Assembly: GCA_020844525.1 (NCBI GenBank)
Contig: JAJGAH010000042.1
Location: forward strand, 1 to 10,715
Direction: 5' to 3'
Origin: Eubacterium sp.
GTDB lineage: Bacteria > Bacillota > Clostridia > Lachnospirales > Lachnospiraceae
Length of the DNA: 10,715 nt
The first letter of the stretch is position 1, and each line of letters begins with the position of its first letter. The notes under the pieces were generated by a model. The model was given only the letters and a program-made list of their open reading frames with translations, searched no databases and was not told the DNA's origin. Both the position numbers and the translations under genes were made by a program. Below are positions 5,690 to 10,715 of the stretch, in pieces.

Positions 5690-7558
5690 TCACAAGCCAA
5701 TATGTTTATAAAAATGTGCCCCTCGTCTACCAGACTTACCACCCGGCTGGGACAGCTTATAGATGACAGCAGCAACAAGCAGAAGAATGATCCCCACAGC
5801 ATCTGCCGTTGCTACTGTCCTGTAGTCTGCAACGATACCCGTAAGTTTTATATCTCCCGTCTCTCCTTCCGGGATGCTTTGCACTGTCTTTCCTTGTGCG
5901 TCCTGCCATCCTTCAAAGGATGTCAGTGCGGGCATCTGCGGCGTCTTTAAAGCGAGCGGCAGGTCTTCTACCGTATAGGAATCCGGCAAACCCGCTGTAT
6001 CATATACCCCCTTGGTGTATAAAATATGATAAGTAACCGGATCGGCATGCAGGGTAAGCTCCACATCATGGTCCGGCATAGAAAATTCCGTGGCTGATGA
6101 GTTCCCTGCGTCACTGTCTGCACCGCCAGAAATCTGCAGATTTTCATAGCCTTTAACCAGCACTGCCTGCAGGTTCACTTCTTTACCATAGGCGAAGGTC
6201 CATGAATACGACTGGTCCCCGCTCATATTTTCATCTGCAGAATAAGTTTTAGCTGCAGCATCTATAGATACAGGACTGCCATCCAGTGACAGCCTGACAC
6301 CCCGTCCAACATGCACGGTCAGCTTATATGTCTTGGGATAGTAGGTAAAATCAAACCTCGTGCTTCCATCCGCTGCAATCTTCTTTGTCTGCGCAGCCGG
6401 TGTCAGATAGCCATCCTTGTCTGGCATCTGTACGGTGACCGGCTCATCAGTGGTGCCATATCGCGTCTCTGTGATAATCGTTTCTCCTGCAGACTCTCCA
6501 TCAGCTTCACCACTTTCTTCATTCTTTATATATGTCACTACCATATAAGGCGTATGATCCGACGCCTTCCAGACGGCCTTCAAAGTGATATCTTTCGCAG
6601 GCATTTCCGTTTTTTCATTTACCTCAGTCTGATCCAGATACCATCCCGCAAAAGTATACCCCGCTCGTTCCGGCGTGGGCAGAGCTCCCAGGGCATCGCT
6701 CTCCTTTACCTTTCTTTCTGAAAGAAAACCCTTGCCGCCCGCGGCATCGAAGGAAACCGTATAGGATTTCTTCTCCGACTCCTTGATCTTCTGCAGAATA
6801 TAATCATGAATGGCCTGGTAGGTTGTGCTGTCATAATGGATTCCGTCCACTGTCGCATAACTGCCGGAGACAAGATAGGAATACGAATCAATCCAGGTCA
6901 CCTTGTCAGAAAGAGCACTCTTCAGTGTCTCATTAAAAGGAGCACAGGTACCGTCATTGGAATAGACCGAGAAGGAAGTCTCCGCTCCGCCGCCCTTATG
7001 CCCGACCGGATTCACGGAATCAAAAAACACGCGATTGTTATTTGCACTCCAGCTCTCTACATTCGCATTGACATAGGATGCATACTGGCTGGCACTGCTC
7101 ACCGGTGAGCCCATGTCGTTACATCCCATCAAAATGACAAGGTCCGTATTGCCCTGCGCCAGGTATGCAGAAGCTTCAGGCATACCAGCGCTGACAAACC
7201 AGCTATATCCCATCGCGACACGGCCAATGTAGGTCTCATTGCCGGAGGTGGCATTGACTGTATCACTATACGCAGAACCTGAAAGCGTGATGTACATACC
7301 CACAGTCCGGGAGTCGCCGACAAAAACAACCCTCCGGCTTTCCTCACTACTACTGCTGTTACCGCTGCCACCATTGTTGCTATTGCTTTCTGTGTTGTTA
7401 CCATTCCCGGTGGCATTGCTGCTTCCACTGTTGTAACCTCCGATGCTTTCAGCAGCAAAAACCGACACAGATGGCGTTAAAAACAATATCAGGGCAATAC
7501 CCAGAACGGCAGCTATCCTATGCAGGAAAAAGCTCCTTTCAGTATCCTTTACACGCAA
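5690..7558 (-). CDS. Secreted, membrane-anchored SGNH/GDSL hydrolase with InlB-type repeat
   Basis: Probably an extracellular esterase or deacetylase; the substrate is unknown. Residues are numbered here from an upstream ATG at 7588. A basic start and hydrophobic core lead to a signal cleavage near A45, followed by a Gly/Asn/Ser linker (50-84). The SGNH domain (86-270) has block I V-G-D-S93, block III G-C-N157-D and block V D248-G-I-H251. A Listeria-Bacteroides repeat follows (about 275-342, ending A-V-W), then two beta-rich segments (347-420 and 420-515), a transmembrane helix (596-611) and a basic tail. No LPxTG motif was seen. The TTG at 7558 is preferred because GGAGGT lies 5 bases upstream. 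The ATG at 7588 has its ribosome site touching it and sits within a hairpin. Confidence 0.85.
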   Translation of the reverse strand: MRVKDTERSFFLHRIAAVLGIALILFLTPSVSVFAAESIGGYNSGSSNATGNGNNTESNSNNGGSGNSSSSEESRRVVFVGDSRTVGMYITLSGSAYSDTVNATSGNETYIGRVAMGYSWFVSAGMPEASAYLAQGNTDLVILMGCNDMGSPVSSASQYASYVNANVESWSANNNRVFFDSVNPVGHKGGGAETSFSVYSNDGTCAPFNETLKSALSDKVTWIDSYSYLVSGSYATVDGIHYDSTTYQAIHDYILQKIKESEKKSYTVSFDAAGGKGFLSERKVKESDALGALPTPERAGYTFAGWYLDQTEVNEKTEMPAKDITLKAVWKASDHTPYMVVTYIKNEESGEADGESAGETIITETRYGTTDEPVTVQMPDKDGYLTPAAQTKKIAADGSTRFDFTYYPKTYKLTVHVGRGVRLSLDGSPVSIDAAAKTYSADENMSGDQSYSWTFAYGKEVNLQAVLVKGYENLQISGGADSDAGNSSATEFSMPDHDVELTLHADPVTYHILYTKGVYDTAGLPDSYTVEDLPLALKTPQMPALTSFEGWQDAQGKTVQSIPEGETGDIKLTGIVADYRTVATADAVGIILLLVAAVIYKLSQPGGKSGRRGAHFYKHIGL

Positions 7559-7575
7559 AATATACCTCCGATCCT

Positions 7576-7589
7576 GATGTTTGCACATC
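7576..7589 (-). promoter_or_regulatory. Hairpin covering the upstream ATG of the SGNH gene
   Basis: On the minus strand GATGT (7589-7585) and ACATC (7580-7576) pair around a GCAA tetraloop of the stable GNRA class. The stem contains the ATG at 7588-7586, which argues that translation starts at the TTG at 7558 instead. Confidence 0.4.
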
Positions 7590-7619
7590 TCCTGCTATCT
7601 GCCTGTCCTTCGCAAACAG

Positions 7620-7796
7620 AAAAAAACAGCCCCGTCCAGGATGCCTGCAGCAAACGATAGGAAGTCGTTCGAAATTTCACATCGAACCTGCCGCCCGGAG
7701 ATGGCGACACGCCCTTTCGAGCCTCGAAGGGCGTGCAGATGGTTCGATGCGAAATGAGATAAGACGACGTGTTTGCGCAGGCATCCTGGACGAGGC
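7620..7796 (-). terminator. Large branched palindrome with U-tract: giant terminator, structured leader or small RNA
   Basis: On the minus strand 7796-7777 pairs with 7648-7629 as a 20-bp stem with a single G-U pair, followed two bases later by seven T residues (7626-7620). Inside it GCAAAC pairs with GTTTGC across one bulge, GTCGT with ACGAC, and ATTTC-CATCGAACC with its complement across one mismatch. The tip branches into two hairpins: CACGCCCTT/AAGGGCGTG (7735-7708) and CGCC/GGCG (7706-7692). It lies between thiN and the SGNH gene, with little room for another promoter downstream. The pairing is seen directly. Whether it terminates thiN, controls the SGNH gene or is an independent RNA is open. 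No transposase or target-site duplication was found. Confidence 0.65.
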
Positions 7797-7825
7797 GTCA
7801 GAACAGTTTCCGATCAATCCAACGA

Positions 7826-8524
7826 TTAATCCTTCGTCTCCATTACAATCAGGATCCCCTCCCGACAGGTGATGACACCCTCCTCCGCAACAATCTCATT
7901 GCTGGTTGTCAGGCCGCCGTCACCCTGCACGATGTCTGCATCCTCCAACGGGTACTTGAATCCCGTAAGAGTCACCCCATGCGCCTCTCCCCGGAAGGGA
8001 TACATCGACACATATTTCCCGTACTGGGCATCCCTTCGGATCACGATTTGTCTTGAGACCGGCATGGAAATCCGGTTATGACCGTCGATAATCACGCCCT
8101 CGATCCCCTGCGCGTACAGCTTGTACAGGTCAAAAATACTGCTGAAGACATGATCAAGCCTCGTTCCGGTCGCACCAAAAAAGCACACAGCATCCGCGCC
8201 AGTCGCAACTGCCTTTTCCAGTGCAATGTCCGAATCCGTCATGTCCTTTTCAGGACGGAAGGTGTCGATCGGAACACCGGCGCTTCTGTACTGCTGCAGA
8301 ACATCCGCCGCACCCGTCAGCCCGTCAAAATCCCCCACAATATAATCCGGACGGATCTGATGGCTTTCGCAGAATGCCGTCCCCTTGTCCGCCGCAATGA
8401 TGATCTCAGGCTTTTCCTTCTCCAGATACGCAAGTGCCGCCGGGGCATCAATTGTGCCGCCGGAAAAAATAACTGCTTTTTTCAAGACTTCTTCTCTTCC
8501 TTCTTGTTCTTCCTTTTTTCTCAT
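7826..8524 (-). CDS. thiN: Thiamine diphosphokinase (thiamine pyrophosphokinase)
   Basis: This enzyme transfers pyrophosphate from ATP to thiamine, giving thiamine diphosphate, the cofactor used by transketolase and pyruvate-metabolising enzymes. Family motifs occur in order: AADKG at 44-48, PDYIVGDFDG at 59-68, RPEKDMTDSDIALEKA at 90-105 and GATGTRLDH at 117-125, which hold the Mg-ATP and thiamine ligands. The 232-residue length from the ATG at 8524 is slightly above the usual 210-220. A TTG at 8485, just before KKAVIFSGG, would give 219 residues and has a purine-rich upstream region, so the start is uncertain. The gene follows rpe at 94 bp (from 8524) in the conserved rsgA-rpe-thiN order. 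Confidence 0.92.
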   Translation of the reverse strand: MRKKEEQEGREEVLKKAVIFSGGTIDAPAALAYLEKEKPEIIIAADKGTAFCESHQIRPDYIVGDFDGLTGAADVLQQYRSAGVPIDTFRPEKDMTDSDIALEKAVATGADAVCFFGATGTRLDHVFSSIFDLYKLYAQGIEGVIIDGHNRISMPVSRQIVIRRDAQYGKYVSMYPFRGEAHGVTLTGFKYPLEDADIVQGDGGLTTSNEIVAEEGVITCREGILIVMETKD

Positions 8525-8618
8525 TCCATGCTCTTTACCATGTGTCTTCCAGGATGGATCCCGTAAAGACAAATCCGCATACTGGTTCGCACTTCTCCAT
8601 ATTGAGAATTCCGCTATT

Positions 8619-9299
8619 TCAGTTGGCGCTTTCCCAGATAGCAAGGCTCTCCATCAGCTTCTCAGCATTTTTTCCAATATCTCCCTTAAATACGGCAGAA
8701 CCGGCAACGATGACAGACGCACCGGCCTCCAAAACCGTGTTGATCGTTTTCTCATTAATGCCGCCGTCCACCTCGATGGGCAGATCCGGATAACCGGCCT
8801 CGTCAAGCTTCTTCCGCAGCGCACGGATCTTCTCCGTCATTGCAGTGATGTATTTCTGCCCGCCATAGCCTGGGTTCACCGTCATAATCAGGACCATGTC
8901 CACCTTGTCCAGCACATAATCCAGCACAGACAGCGGTGTTGCGGGATTCAGCGCCACACCGGCCTTCATGCCGCTCTCATGGATGTGCTGCAGGGTACGG
9001 TCCAGATGCACACATGCCTCCGCATGCACGGTGAACATGTCCGCGCCCGCCTTTGCGTAGGGTTCAATGAAACGGTCAGGCTCTGTCACCATCAGATGCA
9101 CATCCAGAAACATCTTGGTTGCCGGACGGATAGAGCGGAGCACAACCTCACCAAAAGAAACCGGCGGGACAAACTGACCATCCATCACATCAAAATGCAG
9201 CCATGGCGTATGCACGCTCTCCAGCGTTCTGATCTGCTCTCCAAGCTTCGTAAAATCCGCCGACAGGATGGACGGGCTTAACCTGAATATCGGTCCCAT
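8619..9299 (-). CDS. rpe: Ribulose-phosphate 3-epimerase
   Basis: Rpe interconverts ribulose-5-phosphate and xylulose-5-phosphate in the pentose phosphate pathway. The 226-residue TIM-barrel protein shows LSPSILSADF at 7-16, LHFDVMDGQFVP at 34-45, DVHLMV at 66-71, ALNPATP at 116-122, MTVNPGYGGQ at 139-148, EVDGGIN at 176-182 and GSAVFKGD at 200-207. The expected metal ligands and acid-base residues H35, D37, H68 and D178 are all present. The ATG at 9299 is chosen because AAGGAGA lies about 7 bases upstream. A longer frame from 9317 would place that ribosome site inside the gene. It lies between rsgA and thiN in a conserved Firmicutes cluster. Confidence 0.96.
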   Translation of the reverse strand: MGPIFRLSPSILSADFTKLGEQIRTLESVHTPWLHFDVMDGQFVPPVSFGEVVLRSIRPATKMFLDVHLMVTEPDRFIEPYAKAGADMFTVHAEACVHLDRTLQHIHESGMKAGVALNPATPLSVLDYVLDKVDMVLIMTVNPGYGGQKYITAMTEKIRALRKKLDEAGYPDLPIEVDGGINEKTINTVLEAGASVIVAGSAVFKGDIGKNAEKLMESLAIWESAN

Positions 9300-9313
9300 A
9301 GTATTATCTCCTT

Positions 9314-9466
9314 TCACACTTTCACTTCACTGTATCTAAAATTCATATTCCAACGAATTTTTCCTGATTCAGGAAATATGTAATCCATCTCACAGAGATC
9401 AGATCTGTAATCCGTGCTGCAGTTACCTGCGATTTTTTTCATAGAGGTCTGTAATCCATGCCTCAT
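9314..9466 (-). CDS. Possible 50-codon small ORF filling the rsgA-rpe gap
   Basis: An ATG begins immediately after the rsgA stop codon, with no gap. The frame stays open for 50 codons, and its TGA ends 14 bases before the rpe start, just before the rpe ribosome site. GGAGAAG at the end of rsgA could serve as its ribosome site. The predicted peptide begins MRHGLQTSMKKIAGNC and ends NFRYSEVKV. It has two cysteines, no membrane segment and no family that I recognise. A second in-frame ATG at codon 9 gives 42 residues. An open frame of this length has roughly a one-in-ten chance of occurring at random, so the tidy placement is the main support. The gap also contains three copies of GGATTACA in two different frames. 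Confidence 0.3.
   Translation of the reverse strand: MRHGLQTSMKKIAGNCSTDYRSDLCEMDYIFPESGKIRWNMNFRYSEVKV
9360..9457. repeat. Short repeats in the rsgA-rpe gap
   Basis: TGTAATCC occurs three times on the plus strand (9379-9386, 9406-9413 and 9450-9457), each followed by AT or GT. A 17-bp palindrome, TTTCCTGATTCAGGAAA, lies at 9360-9376, and a small ATCTC-ACA-GAGAT hairpin at 9387-9399. These could be regulator sites or chance structure. Confidence 0.45.
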
Positions 9467-10351
9467 TTAATATCTTCTCCTCTTCATGTCCTGCAGTTCC
9501 GCGTAGAATCTGCAGTAATTATCATAACGTTCCTGATAAATTTTACCATCCTTTACCGCCTCCCGGATACCACAATCCGGTTCATGTATATGAGAGCAGC
9601 CCTTGAAACGGCAGAACGGCTCATAGGGTGCAAACTCAGGAAAGTACTGCTGGAGCTCCTCCGGCTCCATGACAGGAAGGTCAAGAGAGGTAAAGCCCGG
9701 GGTATCACAGAAATACGTGTCATCCCCAAGCGCAATCAGCTCACAATGGCGGGTCGTATTCTTTCCCCGTCCAAGCTTCCGGCTCAGCTCCCCGGTCTCC
9801 ATGTGGACTCCGGACTGCATCAGGTTCGTGAGCGTGGACTTGCCTGCACCACTGGGGCCGGCCACAACCGTCGTCTTACCACGCAGGCGGTCAATCACCG
9901 CATCCGTACCCTCCCGGGTCCCGGCGCTGATCGTCAGGACGTCATAGCCGCAGGAAGCATACAGCTCCCGCCAGTGGGCAGTGTCCCGGTCATCCGCGAT
10001 GTCCTTCTTGTTAAAGCAGATAAACACCGGAATGTGCTGTCTGCCCATCATGATCAGAAAACGGTCGAGCAGACCGCCCTCCGGATCCGGATCCTTCAGG
10101 GCAAAGAAAACCATCGCCTGATCTACATTCGCCGCGGCAGGGCGGATCAGAGCGTTTTTCCGGGGCAGGATCTTCACAACATTGGCGGTCTGCTCCACTG
10201 GATCAATAACCTCGATTTCAACACAGTCACCTACCAGAGGCTTCACCTTCTGCTTGCGGAAAATCCCCTTAGCCTTACACTCATAGACGCTGCCGTCCTC
10301 TGCGGATACATAGTAAAAGCCGGCAATTCCCTTGATAATTCTTCCTGTCAT
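9467..10351 (-). CDS. rsgA: Ribosome small-subunit-dependent GTPase A
   Basis: RsgA is a circularly permuted GTPase that checks late maturation of the 30S ribosomal subunit. The 294-residue protein has an N-terminal OB-fold (about 1-65) and a GTPase domain with permuted motif order: G4 NKKD at 114-117, then the P-loop GPSGAGKST at 165-173, then G3 DTPG at 216-219. A zinc-binding region follows, with C247, C252, H254 and C260 in the family spacing, and a C-terminal helical tail. The ATG at 10351 has GAGGA about 7 bases upstream. It is separated from the upstream kinase gene by a strong terminator, so it probably has its own promoter, which I could not place confidently. Confidence 0.96.
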   Translation of the reverse strand: MTGRIIKGIAGFYYVSAEDGSVYECKAKGIFRKQKVKPLVGDCVEIEVIDPVEQTANVVKILPRKNALIRPAAANVDQAMVFFALKDPDPEGGLLDRFLIMMGRQHIPVFICFNKKDIADDRDTAHWRELYASCGYDVLTISAGTREGTDAVIDRLRGKTTVVAGPSGAGKSTLTNLMQSGVHMETGELSRKLGRGKNTTRHCELIALGDDTYFCDTPGFTSLDLPVMEPEELQQYFPEFAPYEPFCRFKGCSHIHEPDCGIREAVKDGKIYQERYDNYCRFYAELQDMKRRRY

Positions 10352-10461
10352 TCTAAATCCTCATATGTATATTGTGGCTGTGCACCACACCAGCGCAAGG
10401 GCAGAGATTTCGCAGCTCATTTGTCCGAGCATTTCTTTGCTACAGCCTGTTTGCGAAGGAT

Positions 10462-10510
10462 AAAAAAAGGCCGGCGCGATAACCGGTACTCTCCGGTTTT
10501 CGCACCAGCC
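10462..10510 (-). terminator. Strong intrinsic terminator after the kinase gene
   Basis: On the minus strand GGCTGGTGCG (10510-10501) pairs with CGCGCCGGCC (10478-10469) using two G-U pairs. An inner stem AACCGG/CCGGTT closes an AGAGTA loop. The stem is followed at once by seven T residues (10468-10462). It lies 12 bp after the stop at 10522. Confidence 0.88.
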
Positions 10511-10521
10511 TCTGTAAATAA

Positions 10522-10715
10522 TCAGCTTTCCTCCTGGAAGGTTACATTCGGATATCTCGCAATCAATGTGCCATCCTCATAAACATTGATGACACCGGTC
10601 TCTCCGGATGTACTCTCGATCGGAGTATTATAAGTTCCGCCGTTCCAGGGATCCGCACCCTCGTAGATGGTGGTTGTCTGGTTACCCTGCACCAGCTCAA
10701 GCTTTACAGTTCCGC
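10522..10715 (-). CDS. 3' end of a probable PASTA Ser/Thr protein kinase (runs off right edge)
   Basis: The last 63 residues of a protein are present, starting GTVKLELVQGNQTT and ending NVTFQEES. The segment is beta-rich and contains YEGADPWNGGTY and INVYEDGTLIARYPNV, with no catalytic motif. The identity comes mainly from context: in Firmicutes the gene upstream of rsgA-rpe-thiN is usually a membrane Ser/Thr kinase of the PrkC/Stk1 type with extracellular PASTA repeats. Lachnospiraceae versions often end in an additional beta domain like this one. If so, this end is extracellular and may sense cell-wall fragments. Without the rest of the gene the assignment is moderate. A terminator follows directly. 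Confidence 0.6.
   Translation of the reverse strand, partial: GTVKLELVQGNQTTTIYEGADPWNGGTYNTPIESTSGETGVINVYEDGTLIARYPNVTFQEES

Noticed and set aside
7606..7619. 14-base inverted match to 10447-10460 (TCCTTCGCAAACAG), each beside a T-run
   Set aside because: A match of this length is not very unlikely by chance in a window of this size, and no larger shared element extends from it.
7620..7796. Interpretation of the branched palindrome as a retron, integron attC or 6S RNA
   Set aside because: No reverse transcriptase or integrase is nearby, the size and layout do not fit attC, and the central bubble typical of 6S RNA is not evident.
7797..7825. TPP riboswitch near thiN
   Set aside because: No conserved CUGAGA or ACCUGAUCUGG-type elements were seen upstream or downstream of the gene.
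10383..10454. 23-codon minus-strand ORF starting MLGQMSCEIS just upstream of rsgA
   Set aside because: Too short to distinguish from chance, with a weak ribosome site; noted only because it ends at the rsgA ribosome site.
9458..10582. Plus-strand ORF of 374 codons opposite rsgA
   Set aside because: Antisense shadow of rsgA with no recognisable motif; rsgA has all GTPase and zinc motifs on the other strand.

Overview
The window looks like chromosomal DNA of a Gram-positive anaerobe of the class Clostridia, most likely Lachnospiraceae. This is inferred from strong AGGAGG ribosome sites, a sigma-A type promoter, CsoR/CopA copper control, the gene order Ser/Thr kinase - rsgA - rpe - thiN that is common in Firmicutes, and a secreted SGNH hydrolase with an InlB-type repeat. 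No rRNA, tRNA, CRISPR array, transposase or prophage gene was seen.

Layout, left to right. (1) 1-1287: the 5' end of a galactokinase gene (minus) diverges from an AraC-family regulator (plus). Their 260-bp intergenic region carries a 17-bp tandem repeat and a perfect 9-bp inverted repeat. (2) 1290-4773: a copper-efflux operon on the minus strand, promoter - csoR - copA - terminator. One CsoR-type operator fills the promoter spacer and a second lies in the leader. CopA carries an extra copper-chaperone (CopZ-like) domain at its C-terminus, and that domain has its own in-frame ATG behind a perfect internal AGGAGG. (3) 4792-5391: an A+T-rich hicA-hicB toxin-antitoxin pair on the plus strand. (4) 5405-7558: an orphan VapB-type antitoxin and, upstream of it on the same strand, a secreted membrane-anchored SGNH/GDSL hydrolase. 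(5) 7620-7796: a large imperfect palindrome that on the minus strand reads as a 20-bp stem with a branched apical domain and a following U-tract. It may be a giant terminator, a structured leader of the SGNH gene, or a small RNA. (6) 7826-10715: the housekeeping cluster in minus-strand order: the 3' end of a probable PASTA Ser/Thr kinase, a strong terminator, rsgA, a possible 50-codon small ORF, rpe and thiN.

How the parts work together. CsoR should release its operators when Cu(I) rises, allowing CopA (and perhaps a separate CopZ isoform) to be made for copper export. The AraC regulator probably controls galactose use through the shared intergenic region. RsgA (ribosome assembly), Rpe (pentose phosphate pathway) and ThiN (thiamine diphosphate synthesis) form a conserved, functionally mixed housekeeping cluster. 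HicAB and the orphan VapB look like accessory genes.

The observations most worth checking are the internal CopZ start, the branched palindrome, the small ORF between rsgA and rpe, and the repeats between galK and the AraC gene.
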